Part shown: positions 1 to 7,998 of the stretch, piece after piece
Layout of the letters: every line of letters starts with the position of its first letter
How positions within the stretch are numbered: position 1 is the first letter of the stretch
NCBI GenBank assembly: GCA_964483375.1
Contig: CAZABJ010000016.1
Location: forward strand, 1 to 45,298
Length of the DNA stretch: 45,298 nucleotides
Reading direction: 5' to 3'
Source of the DNA: JAUIEH01 sp964483375
Lineage (GTDB): Bacteria > Pseudomonadota > Alphaproteobacteria > Caulobacterales > Maricaulaceae
The notes under the pieces: generated by a model
The model's input: the letters and a program-made list of their open reading frames with translations, nothing else
Database searches by the model: none
Told to the model about the DNA's origin: nothing
Position numbers and translations under genes: made by a program

Positions 1-88
1 CAGGCGCTTGGGCCGTGCGCGGCCTAACTCTGAGCCCGGTCAAAGGCGGCGACGGCAATCAAGAAACTCTGATTTGGGCGAGGGGCGC

Positions 89-124
89 GCGCCCGCCAGG
101 CGGGGGGGGATGACTGGCGGGCGC
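89..124. terminator. GC-rich hairpin after the glycine-zipper gene
   Basis: An 11-bp perfect stem (89-99 pairing with 114-124, core GCCCGCCAG/CTGGCGGGC) encloses a 14-nt G-rich loop. It lies 39 bases beyond the stop codon of the minus-strand gene that ends at 163. There is no good T-run on either side, so intrinsic termination is only a possibility. Bases 1-88 hold nothing else I can name; a plus-strand reading frame that enters the window stops at 25-27 and might be the end of an upstream gene. Confidence 0.35.
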
Positions 125-162
125 TGACGTGCGGAGCAGGGCGACGCTCCGCTTCGCGTTCG

Positions 163-807
163 TTATTGGACGCGCCACTGACCCGAATAGGGGTCGAAAC
201 ACGCGGTTTGGTTCTCCAAAACCTCGCGGCCGTCGGGCAAACGTACGACGCTCTGAACCGTGCGGCAGTCGTCCTGGCCGCCATAGAGGCCCGTGTCGCC
301 GCCGCCGAAACCTTGGCCGTAACCGCCGCCATAGGGTTGTTCATAGCCGCCGGACTGGTAGCCGGCGTTCGAATAGCCGCCATTGGCCAGATTGTCGGGG
401 GCGTAGTAGTTGGGGTGGCGCACCGGGGCTTCGAAGCCTGCGCCATAACCGTATCCGGCGTTTTGCGGACCGGTGGGTTGGCCGTATCCGTAAGCGTCGT
501 AGTCGTATTGGCCTTGCGCCGCGCAGTCCACGGACTGACGTCCGGCGAAGCCGCCCGCCACCGCGCCGACGACCGCGCCCACTGCGGTGCCTTCGTCCCG
601 TGCGCCGCTGGCGGCGACTTGGTTGCCGAACAACCCGCCCACAAGCGCGCCGACGACGGCGCCGCCGGCGGTGCGGCCGTTGCGAACATTTTCGCAGCTT
701 TCATAGCCGGGACGCGTGTCATAATAGCCTTGCGCCGAAGCGGCGCCGGCGAGCGCTAAAGCGGCGAGGCCGGCGGAGCCGGCGGCGGCGAAACGGCGAA
801 CCAACAT
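163..807 (-). CDS. Glycine-zipper envelope protein
   Basis: Exported protein of about 214 residues. I start it at the ATG at 807 because a GGAGGG Shine-Dalgarno sits just upstream; the longer frame to 849 lacks one. The N-terminus is a signal peptide (Arg-Arg, an Ala/Leu core, then a GAASAQG cleavage region). A glycine-zipper segment follows, with two GAVVGA-type small-residue helices at about residues 49-90, as in 17-kDa surface-antigen/Rick_17kDa_Anti-like proteins. The middle third is a low-complexity Tyr/Gly/Gln stretch rich in GYG and GGY. The C-terminus has two Cys and a short RLPDGREV-like segment seen in this kind of protein. It probably resides in the periplasm or outer membrane. The exact function is unknown. 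Confidence 0.8.
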   Translation of the reverse strand: MLVRRFAAAGSAGLAALALAGAASAQGYYDTRPGYESCENVRNGRTAGGAVVGALVGGLFGNQVAASGARDEGTAVGAVVGAVAGGFAGRQSVDCAAQGQYDYDAYGYGQPTGPQNAGYGYGAGFEAPVRHPNYYAPDNLANGGYSNAGYQSGGYEQPYGGGYGQGFGGGDTGLYGGQDDCRTVQSVVRLPDGREVLENQTACFDPYSGQWRVQ

Positions 808-917
808 CGAATTCCCTCCAAGGATCAGTCTTGACCCTGACGTTCTCAAAAGCGACCTGAACGCGACATGAAGACAAATCTACAACGCCGCACGAGCCTC
901 GCTCCGTCGCGTTCCGC

Positions 918-2141
918 ATGCAAGAGCTGACGGTGGCGCGCATGGGCGCGCGGGGCGATGGGATCGCGCCTGGCCCCGTCTACGTTCCGCTGACGCTTCC
1001 GGGCGAACGGGTTCGAGCGACGGTGGCGGAGGAGCGGGGGGTCCTGGACGCCGTGCTCGACCCCAGCCCTGATCGCATCGAACCCGCCTGCCCCCATTTC
1101 GGAACCTGCGGGGGCTGTGCGCTGCAGCACTGGGCGCGCGCGCCTTATTTGTCTTGGAAGCGCGAAGTGGTGGCGGAGGCGCTCGGCCGCGCCGGCGTCG
1201 AGGCGCCCGTAGGGGAGGTCATCGATGCAACCGCGGCCGGACGCCGGCGCGCGACGTTTCACGGCGTTCGCGCCAAAGCGGTCGGCTTCGCGTTCGGGTT
1301 TGCGCGGCGCGCCAGCCATGCGGTGTTCGACCTCGAAGCCTGCCCCGTGCTGACGCCGCGGTTGCAGGCATGCGTCCCATTGCTCAAGCGCCTGGCCGAG
1401 CGGCTTCTTACGCGCGCCGGTCGCGTCGACGTGCATGCGGCGGATACCGAAACGGGGCTCGACGTCGATGTGCGCGGCGGCACGGCGAGGGACGACGACC
1501 CCGACCTGCGGGTCGACTTGGCGGGGTTGGCCGAGGAAGGGGATTGGGCGCGGCTCACATGGCGCGGCGAGACCGTCGCGGGTCGGCGCGCTCCGGTGGT
1601 GCGGTTCGGCGCGACACCCGTCACCCCGCCGCCCTCCGGCTTTCTGCAGGCGACCGCGGAGGGCGAAGCTGCGCTCGCCGCAATCGTCGGCCGCGTCGCG
1701 CAAAACGCAAAGCTGGCGTTGGATTTGTTCTGCGGGGCGGGCGCTTTTGCGCTGCGGATCGCCGAGACCACGCCCGTACACGCAGTGGACGGGGACAAGC
1801 CTTCGGTGGCGGCGCTGAAGCGGGCCGCGGCGAAGGCTCATGGGCTCAAACCGGTTACGGCGATTGCGCGCGACCTCGCCCGGTCTCCCATGGTCGCCAA
1901 GGAACTGGCCCGGTTCGACACGGTCGTGCTCGATCCGCCGCGCGCCGGCGCCGCCGCCCAAGTCCGTGAGCTTTGTAAGTCCAAAATCGCCAGCCTTGCG
2001 TATGTCTCGTGCAATCCCGCCACATTCGCCCGGGATGCTAAGTCGCTGATCGAGGCCGGCTTCGCACTGGAAACGGTGACCCCGGTGGACCAGTTTCTAT
2101 GGTCGCCGCATGTCGAACTCGCAGGGGAGTTTCGCCGATGA
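918..2141 (+). CDS. rlmD: RlmD/TrmA-type RNA m5U methyltransferase
   Basis: SAM-dependent uracil-C5 methyltransferase of the RumA/RlmD/TrmA family, 407 aa (E. coli RlmD is 433 aa). Visible are an N-terminal TRAM-like beta domain (residues 1-50) and the iron-sulfur cysteines C58, C64 and C67 (CX5CX2C) with C142 as the likely fourth ligand. A SAM-binding motif reads DLFCGAGAF, followed by the DPPRAG motif. The catalytic cysteine is C365 in SCNPATFARD. The iron-sulfur ligands favour RlmD-like enzymes over TrmA, but whether the substrate is 23S rRNA or another RNA is inferred. Its stop overlaps the ATG of the next methyltransferase (ATGA), so the two are translationally coupled. It is divergent from the glycine-zipper gene across about 110 bp. 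Confidence 0.88.
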   Translation: MQELTVARMGARGDGIAPGPVYVPLTLPGERVRATVAEERGVLDAVLDPSPDRIEPACPHFGTCGGCALQHWARAPYLSWKREVVAEALGRAGVEAPVGEVIDATAAGRRRATFHGVRAKAVGFAFGFARRASHAVFDLEACPVLTPRLQACVPLLKRLAERLLTRAGRVDVHAADTETGLDVDVRGGTARDDDPDLRVDLAGLAEEGDWARLTWRGETVAGRRAPVVRFGATPVTPPPSGFLQATAEGEAALAAIVGRVAQNAKLALDLFCGAGAFALRIAETTPVHAVDGDKPSVAALKRAAAKAHGLKPVTAIARDLARSPMVAKELARFDTVVLDPPRAGAAAQVRELCKSKIASLAYVSCNPATFARDAKSLIEAGFALETVTPVDQFLWSPHVELAGEFRR

Positions 2142-3235
2142 CCGACGTCGCCGCGCCTTCGCAAAGCGTTGTTGAAAGCGCGAACCCCGTTGCGCGCGCG
2201 CGCTACTCCGCCGCCCAGGGGTTGCGCTTGGCGTGGTACGCCGCGCATTACGCCGTCCTAAAGCGGATCGAAGGCCGCGGCCGGACCGGCGACAGCCCGG
2301 AGGCGCCCGCTCGGCGACCGCGTCACGCCATGCCCGACCACGGCCTCACCCGCGCCGCCATCCGCAAGCTGTTCGAAGCCGACCGCGCCAATATCGAGGC
2401 CGGGCTCTATCCCGCGCCGCGTGATCTGGATCCTCGGAAACTGCTCAAGACCTTGGCCGACAGCCGGCGGTTCTTCGCCGAAGTGCCCGCGGTTAGCGCG
2501 CGGCGCTACCGCCGCGGCGGGGTCGAGGTGCGCGACCAGGCCGACCGCCAGCGCTACCCGACTTACTATCTCCAAAACTTCCACTATCAGAGCGACGGGT
2601 GGCTCTCTCGGCGCTCCGCAAAGCTCTACGACACGCAGGTGGAGGTTCTGTTTTCGGGCGCCGCCGACGCCATGCGCCGCGCTGCGCTTGCTGAAATCGC
2701 ACGAGAAATGCGGGGTCGGGACCAGCGCGCGACCTCGCTTATCGATGTCGCCTGCGGCTCGGGCCGCTTCCTGGCGCAAACGCTCGACGCTTTTCCGCGT
2801 TTGAACGCCACCGCGCTTGATCTCTCCGCGCCCTATTTGGAGGAAGCTGAGGAGCGGCTCGCCCCTTGGCCGCAAACGCGCTTCGTGGAAGCGAACGCCG
2901 AAGCCGTTCCCATCGCCGACGGCGCGTTCGACGTGGCGGTGAGCGTCTACCTGTTCCACGAGCTGCCCCCGCGCGTGCGTCCCGGGGTCGCCGCCGAACT
3001 CGCCCGGTTGGTCAAACCCGGCGGCCTGGTGGTGTTCGCAGACTCCATCCAATATGGCGACGATGAAAACCTCGACCGCCTTTTGGAAGAGTTTCCGCAG
3101 GTCTTTCACGAACCTTATTACGGGTCTTATTGCGAAGAAGACTTGGATGCTCTCTTCACCGCGTCGGGTCTCATGCCAGAACGCGAAGCCACCGCCTTCC
3201 TGACCAAGGTCCGGACTTATCGGAAGCCTGGTTAG
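2138..3235 (+). CDS. Class I SAM-dependent methyltransferase
   Basis: Putative methyltransferase of 365 aa. The start is the ATG at 2138, which overlaps the preceding stop as ATGA and has a GGGGAG Shine-Dalgarno; a longer frame exists but is less plausible. The N-terminal half is a family-specific extension with a conserved-looking NFHYQSDGW segment ahead of the fold. The Rossmann-type methyltransferase domain follows: motif I DVACGSGRFL, an acidic motif II, a motif near VSVYLFHELP, and KPGGLVVFADS. The fold resembles UbiE/COQ5-like methyltransferases. The substrate cannot be read from sequence. Coupling to the RNA methyltransferase suggests co-expression but not a shared substrate. Confidence 0.8.
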   Translation: MTDVAAPSQSVVESANPVARARYSAAQGLRLAWYAAHYAVLKRIEGRGRTGDSPEAPARRPRHAMPDHGLTRAAIRKLFEADRANIEAGLYPAPRDLDPRKLLKTLADSRRFFAEVPAVSARRYRRGGVEVRDQADRQRYPTYYLQNFHYQSDGWLSRRSAKLYDTQVEVLFSGAADAMRRAALAEIAREMRGRDQRATSLIDVACGSGRFLAQTLDAFPRLNATALDLSAPYLEEAEERLAPWPQTRFVEANAEAVPIADGAFDVAVSVYLFHELPPRVRPGVAAELARLVKPGGLVVFADSIQYGDDENLDRLLEEFPQVFHEPYYGSYCEEDLDALFTASGLMPEREATAFLTKVRTYRKPG

Positions 3236-3371
3236 CCGCGGTTTTGGGCGGTTCGCTGCGGGCGGGACCCTGCGCCGCGGCTCTCTCTTGGACGCCTGCG
3301 CGTTTGTGTGAGATCAGCCGCCGCGCTAGCGAGCCGTTAAATGCGGCCGAGATCAGCCTGAGGCCCCGACC

Positions 3372-4160
3372 ATGACGGAGCGAAGACCATCCGCGCTTTA
3401 TCGCTACAACGAGCGACTGCAGGGGGAGCGGTCTTGGGGGTCGCTGCTTGACGCGGGGACCGGTCCCAATTCCATGCGTTGGATCGCTGGGCTCGCTACG
3501 GAGCGTTGGATAGCGGTGACAGGCTCGGCGCGCGAAGCTGAGCTCGCACGCACAGCCGCCGGCGAAGCGAAAAGGCCGCAAGATACGATCGTGCAAGGGA
3601 ATTGGGCGGACGGCGGTTTCCTCCAAGACCATGTCTTCGACACCGTGATCGCCGACTATCTGCTGGGCGCGATCGAGGGCTTCGCCCCGTTCTTCCAGCC
3701 CTACCTCTTTTTGCGCTTACGTCCGCTGACCCGCAGAACGCTGTATGTGACGGGTCTTGAGCCCTATGTGCCCACCGCTCCGCCGGACAGCCCGGCGGGG
3801 CGTCTGGTTTGGGAGATCGGTCGTTTTCGCGATGCGTCCGTCTTGCTCAAGGGCGGCATGCCCTATCGCGAATATCCTGCGCATTGGGTGATCGACCATA
3901 TGAAGCGCGCCGGCTTTACGGTGAGCGCCGCAAAGCACTTCAACATTGGATACAAAGCCCGGTTCATCAACGCGCAAATCGATATCGCGCTCCACGGCCT
4001 TGAGACGCTCGCCGATCAAGGGCTTGCCCAAGCGCTGAGAGTCCGTGGGGAGGCCTTGCGCGCCCAAGCGCTCGACACCGTCGCCGCGGAAGGCGCGCTC
4101 AGACACTGCCGAAACTACGTCATAGCGGCGGAGCCGTCCCCAGCCGGCTCCAGCGCATAG
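3372..4160 (+). CDS. Putative class I methyltransferase
   Basis: Protein of 262 aa with a short N-terminal segment and a motif-I-like LLDAGTGPNS at about residue 25, which points to a SAM-binding Rossmann fold. A DTVIADYLLGAIE segment could be motif IV/post-II. Later motifs are weak, and the C-terminal half (PYREYPAHWV..., then a helical tail) is family-specific. It lies 136 bp after another methyltransferase gene; the gap holds no gene I can support. It might belong to the same transcript. Function is unknown beyond probable methyl transfer. Confidence 0.7.
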   Translation: MTERRPSALYRYNERLQGERSWGSLLDAGTGPNSMRWIAGLATERWIAVTGSAREAELARTAAGEAKRPQDTIVQGNWADGGFLQDHVFDTVIADYLLGAIEGFAPFFQPYLFLRLRPLTRRTLYVTGLEPYVPTAPPDSPAGRLVWEIGRFRDASVLLKGGMPYREYPAHWVIDHMKRAGFTVSAAKHFNIGYKARFINAQIDIALHGLETLADQGLAQALRVRGEALRAQALDTVAAEGALRHCRNYVIAAEPSPAGSSA

Positions 4161-4210
4161 TCCGGAGCTTGCGAAACGGTCTCCCCTAAGGCGTATCCAG
4201 GAACCGCCAT

Positions 4211-4223
4211 GATACATTATAAC
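4211..4223. promoter_or_regulatory. Zur-box-like operator
   Basis: GATACATTATAAC matches the alphaproteobacterial Zur core GTTATAATATAAC at 10 of 13 positions and is itself partly palindromic. It lies about 80 bp before a COG0523 GTPase gene, a gene class often repressed by Zur when zinc is sufficient. The position would suit an operator overlapping the promoter in the 143-bp gap. That Zur binds here is inference. Confidence 0.5.
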
Positions 4224-4303
4224 AAACCGAATCCGGCGCGACGCTGCGAGCGGCGCCGTAACGCCCGGCGCAGTCGCCCGGCGCCTCAGCCATCGGTGGA
4301 CAA

Positions 4304-5533
4304 ATGAACGGACCCCGCCCCATGCAGGACACACGCCTTCCCGTCACCGTGCTCTCCGGCTTTCTCGGCGCTGGAAAAACCACATTGCTCAATCGCGTGC
4401 TGAACAATCGCGAAGGGCGACGCGTGGCGGTCATCGTCAATGACATGTCGGAAGTGAACATCGATGCGGACCTCGTGCGCGCCGACACCGAGCTTTCCCA
4501 CACCGAAGAAACGCTGGTTGAGATGTCGAACGGCTGCATCTGCTGCACGTTGCGAGACGACTTGCTCGCCGAGGTGCGGCGCCTCGCCGGCGAAGGGCGG
4601 TTCGACTACCTGCTGATCGAATCCACCGGCATCTCCGAGCCTTTGCCCGTCGCCGCCACCTTTGAGTTCCGCGATGAGGAGGGCGAAAGCCTGTCCGACG
4701 TCGCTCGCCTCGACACCATGGTGACCGTCGTCGACGCGGTGAACCTGCTCAATGACTATTCAAGCCACGACTTCCTGCGCGATCGCGGCGAGACCCTGGG
4801 CGAAGAAGACGAGCGCACCTTGGTGCATCTCCTCACCGATCAGATCGAGTTCGCCGACATCGTCATTCTCAACAAGGTCGCCGACGCCGAACCGCATCAG
4901 GTCGACGCCGCACGCAAAATCATCCGTAGCTTGAATGCGGACGCGCGGATCATCGAGACCACCCACGCCGACGTGCCCTCAGAGGCCATCTTGGACACGG
5001 GGCTGTTCGATTTCGAGCAGGCCCATGAACACCCGATGTGGGCCAAAGAGCTCTACGGCTACGCCGATCATGTGCCGGAAACCGAAGAGTACGGCGTCAC
5101 CAGCTTTGTTTATCGAGCGCGCCGCCCCTTCGAGCCGGAGAAAATCGCCGCCCTGCTTCATGGCGTTCTCCCCGGGGTGATCCGCGCCAAAGGGCATTTC
5201 TGGATCGCTACGCGGCCGGATTGGGTGGCTGAATTTTCCCTCGCCGGCGCGCTCTCCAGCATAAAGCCGCTGGGAACCTGGTGGGCGTCGGTTCCAAAAG
5301 AGCGCTGGCCGAACAGCGACGGCGGGCGGGCTTATATGCAGGCGCATTGGCAGGAACCCTGGGGCGACCGCCGTCAGGAAATCGTCTTTATCGGCGCCGC
5401 CATCGATTGGCCGGCTCTCAAGGCGCGGCTTGACGCGTGCCTGGTGCCGGAAGACGTCGCGGCGGACATCGCCTCTTTGCCTGATTTCCCCGACCCCTTC
5501 CCGAAATGGCGGCGTGCAGAGACGGCCGCATGA
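4304..5533 (+). CDS. COG0523 (CobW/ZigA-type) GTP-binding metallochaperone
   Basis: G3E-family GTPase of 409 aa. It has a Walker A GFLGAGKTT (residues 19-27), the hallmark CxCC metal-binding motif C78-I-C80-C81, a Walker-B-like LIESTGISEP, and the guanine-specificity motif LNKVADAE. A CobW C-terminal domain ends the protein. Members insert or deliver metal, commonly zinc, to client proteins. A Zur-like box upstream and a DUF1826 gene immediately downstream (ATGA overlap) are the context seen for zinc-starvation members, so I favour zinc over cobalt. No cobalamin genes are nearby. A second in-frame ATG at 4322 is possible; the GGTGGA just before 4304 favours the first. Confidence 0.88.
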   Translation: MNGPRPMQDTRLPVTVLSGFLGAGKTTLLNRVLNNREGRRVAVIVNDMSEVNIDADLVRADTELSHTEETLVEMSNGCICCTLRDDLLAEVRRLAGEGRFDYLLIESTGISEPLPVAATFEFRDEEGESLSDVARLDTMVTVVDAVNLLNDYSSHDFLRDRGETLGEEDERTLVHLLTDQIEFADIVILNKVADAEPHQVDAARKIIRSLNADARIIETTHADVPSEAILDTGLFDFEQAHEHPMWAKELYGYADHVPETEEYGVTSFVYRARRPFEPEKIAALLHGVLPGVIRAKGHFWIATRPDWVAEFSLAGALSSIKPLGTWWASVPKERWPNSDGGRAYMQAHWQEPWGDRRQEIVFIGAAIDWPALKARLDACLVPEDVAADIASLPDFPDPFPKWRRAETAA

Positions 5534-6168
5534 CACCGCTCTGCGCGACGCGAGACGACATCGCCGTCGATGTCATCGTCGTCGATGCGCCTGAAAGGCT
5601 GGCGGCGATCCGCGCGCGCGGCTGCGCGGCTGCGATCTGGCGTCGACCCGCCAGCCCGCGCTTCCAAAACTGGATCGACGGGTTAGCGCCGGGCGAGCTG
5701 CCGCGCCTGCGCGAGGTGCTGCGGCCGGACGCGGTGAGAGAGGCCGTGACAAAGGTCTGCGACGCGCAAGGAACGCCGAACGGCTCTGAGCGTCATCGCT
5801 TTATCGACGACCTGGTCTCTCTCTCGGCTTTGTTCGCCGCAATCATGGGCGCGCCGTTCATCCGGCTTCGCCTTGACGTCGTGACCAATAACGCCTGCCG
5901 AAAGTTCCATATCGACGCTGTCGTCGCGCGGCTGATCTGCACGTATCGCGGCGCGGGGACCCAATATGGCGTCTCGCTCGACGACGCTGACCCTAGGCGC
6001 GTGTTCACCGCGCCCACCGGCGCGCCGCTCTTAATCCGAGGGCGGCTTTGGCCAGGCGACATGCCGTCCGGTCTGCTTCATCGATCCCCGCCCATCGAAG
6101 GGACCGGCGAAACGAGACTGCTCCTCGTCCTCGACCCCGTTCACGACCCGAACGAGAACGGCCTCTGA
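5530..6168 (+). CDS. DUF1826 protein, zinc-unit partner
   Basis: 212-aa protein recognisable as DUF1826, a family that recurs next to Zur-regulated COG0523 GTPases. I chose the ATG at 5530, which overlaps the GTPase stop as ATGA, over the in-frame ATG at 5506 inside that gene. The conserved-looking C-terminal half reads CRKFHID, then RLICTY and GAGTQY, then LLHRSPP and TRLLLVLDP. H127, D129, H184 and R196 are spaced like the HxD...H...R centre of Fe(II)/2-oxoglutarate oxygenases. No function is established to my knowledge. A role as a client or partner of the GTPase under zinc limitation is inferred. Confidence 0.8.
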   Translation: MTPLCATRDDIAVDVIVVDAPERLAAIRARGCAAAIWRRPASPRFQNWIDGLAPGELPRLREVLRPDAVREAVTKVCDAQGTPNGSERHRFIDDLVSLSALFAAIMGAPFIRLRLDVVTNNACRKFHIDAVVARLICTYRGAGTQYGVSLDDADPRRVFTAPTGAPLLIRGRLWPGDMPSGLLHRSPPIEGTGETRLLLVLDPVHDPNENGL

Positions 6169-6252
6169 CCCAGCCTGCGCGCAGCCGCCTTTCCGGTTTT
6201 GGCGAACCCCTGCTAACACCAGCCTCCGTTCCCGAAGCCGCCGAATTCGCCC

Positions 6253-7254
6253 ATGTCCGCCGTTCGTCCCCGTGTCGTCGTCACTCGCAAGCTGCCCGAA
6301 CCGGTCGAGGCGCGGATGCGCGAGTTGTTCGATGTTCGCCTCAACCCCGACGACGCGCCCCTTTCGGCGGACCAAATCGCGGAGGCCTGTGCGGACGCCG
6401 ACGTACTCGCCCCAACGCTCACTGACGCGATTGACGCAGCGCTGATCGCGCGCATCGCGCCTAGCGTGAAGCTCATCGCGAATTTCGGCGCGGGCGTGGA
6501 CCATATCGACGTGGCCGCCGCGCTCTCCCATGGCGTGACGGTGACCAATACCCCTGACGCGCTCACCGAAGACACCGCGGATATGACCCTGGCGCTCATC
6601 CTCGCTGGGCCGCGCCGGCTGATCGAAGGCGCGCAGATCATGAGCCAGGGCCGGTTCCCCGGCTGGTCGCCCACCTGGATGCTCGGCCGGCGGGTGAACG
6701 GTAAGAAGCTCGGTCTCGTGGGCATGGGCCGGATCGGCCAGGCGGTGGCTCGCCGCGCCCGTTCGGTGGGTCTGGACGTGCACTACCACAACCGCCGACC
6801 TGTCAGCCCGGCCATCGCCGAGGCGTTGCAGGCGACCTATTGGGACAGCCTGCCGCGCATGCTCTCTCAATGCGACATCGTCTCGGTGCACTGCCCCCGC
6901 ACGCCTGCGACCTATCACTTGCTGTCTCGGCGGCATCTCCAGGCGCTGCCGCCGCATGCGTTCTTGGTGAACACCTCGCGAGGCGACGTCATCGACGAGG
7001 AGGCCTTAGCCGAGCTCGTCGCGGAAGGCCGCATCGCCGGCGCCGCGCTTGACGTGTTCGAACATGGCGCGGCGGTGCACCCTAAGCTGGTCGGCCGGCC
7101 CAACGTGGTGCTGATGCCGCATATGGGCTCGGCCACGCTCGAAAGCCGGATCGAGATGGGCGAGACGGTCATCATCAATATTCGGGTTTGGCAGGACGGC
7201 GAGCGGCCGCCTGACCGGGTCATCCCTGACGAGGCCTTTGACGGGTTCTTTTGA
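6253..7254 (+). CDS. D-2-hydroxyacid dehydrogenase (glyoxylate reductase-like), Glu-less
   Basis: NAD(P)-dependent D-isomer 2-hydroxyacid dehydrogenase, 333 aa, closest by eye to GyaR-type glyoxylate/hydroxypyruvate reductases. Seen: the FGAGVDHID substrate-domain motif, nucleotide fold GMGRIG (157-162), R243 in NTSRGDVIDE and H290 in MPHMGSAT. The catalytic Glu normally sits in a DVFEHEP-type segment. Here the segment reads DVFEHGAAV, so residue 272 is Gly where Glu is expected. The frame is intact, so it may be a divergent or impaired enzyme. A short gap precedes the next hypothetical gene. Confidence 0.85.
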   Translation: MSAVRPRVVVTRKLPEPVEARMRELFDVRLNPDDAPLSADQIAEACADADVLAPTLTDAIDAALIARIAPSVKLIANFGAGVDHIDVAAALSHGVTVTNTPDALTEDTADMTLALILAGPRRLIEGAQIMSQGRFPGWSPTWMLGRRVNGKKLGLVGMGRIGQAVARRARSVGLDVHYHNRRPVSPAIAEALQATYWDSLPRMLSQCDIVSVHCPRTPATYHLLSRRHLQALPPHAFLVNTSRGDVIDEEALAELVAEGRIAGAALDVFEHGAAVHPKLVGRPNVVLMPHMGSATLESRIEMGETVIINIRVWQDGERPPDRVIPDEAFDGFF

Positions 7255-7353
7255 GCGCCCGGTTCGTTCGCCTCAAACGATTCGCCGCTTGCATCCTGAG
7301 CGCATCTGGCGTTTTTCACCGGCTTCCCTGTTTCACTCGCCGGACCACGCCCC

Positions 7354-7896
7354 ATGATCACCGAAGAACGCATCTCCGCCCGCCTTTCCGACCTTGGTTT
7401 GAAGGAGGACGCGGTGCGCTGGGTGTTGGACAAAGCGGGCGAGCGCCTGCCCGCAAAGCTCGAAGGCGACGCTTGGCTGCCCGTTAAGGCCCCGCGGTGG
7501 GACGAGCGCCGCGCCAACGCCTCGGCTTTCGCCAATTTGTTCTACCGCCTGGCGCCGGCGCTTCCTGGCGGGGTCGAGGGCGCGGTGGACGCCGCCGCCG
7601 CCAAGGTCGAGGCGACCAAGCTCAAGCGCATCTACGAAAAAGCCAAAGCCAAGGGCGAGGGCGGCGATGACGCCGAGGACGGCCTGGACGCGGCGCTTGA
7701 GCTCGCCATGGGCGCGGCCGTCAGCGAGGCTGTGCTCGGCGACCCGGCCGGGGAGATCACGCTTGGCGGCGCCACCTACGCCTTTGAGCATCGCCAGCCC
7801 AAGGCCGGCGGCCGGGCGGTGGCGCGCTTGCGCGATCCCAATCCGCCTGCAGCCGAAGAGCCTGCGGAGGAAAGCGAGGGCGGGGAGGAAGGCTAA
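7354..7896 (+). CDS. Conserved-looking hypothetical protein
   Basis: 180-aa soluble, helical, charged protein that I do not recognise. It has no signal peptide or membrane segment. Residues 75-120 are Ala/Lys/Glu-rich and probably helical, and the last 20 residues form an acidic Glu/Pro tail typical of disorder. Codon use is that of its neighbours, and the frame is free of stops over 540 bases with strong third-position GC, so it is very likely a real gene. It lies between the dehydrogenase and a metallo-hydrolase on the same strand. Confidence 0.7.
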   Translation: MITEERISARLSDLGLKEDAVRWVLDKAGERLPAKLEGDAWLPVKAPRWDERRANASAFANLFYRLAPALPGGVEGAVDAAAAKVEATKLKRIYEKAKAKGEGGDDAEDGLDAALELAMGAAVSEAVLGDPAGEITLGGATYAFEHRQPKAGGRAVARLRDPNPPAAEEPAEESEGGEEG

Positions 7897-7998
7897 GTCG
7901 CCTTACCGTCCCGCTTGGCGCCGCGACCTCTACGGTTAGGGTCTGGGGAAGGGTCGCGTCGGTGCGGCCCCAGGAGACGAGACCTCGGGGGAAGAACG

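Noticed and set aside
129..860. Long plus-strand frame opposite the glycine-zipper gene
   Set aside because: Its translation is almost entirely Arg-rich, the usual antisense shadow in GC-rich DNA, while the minus strand has a signal peptide and family features.
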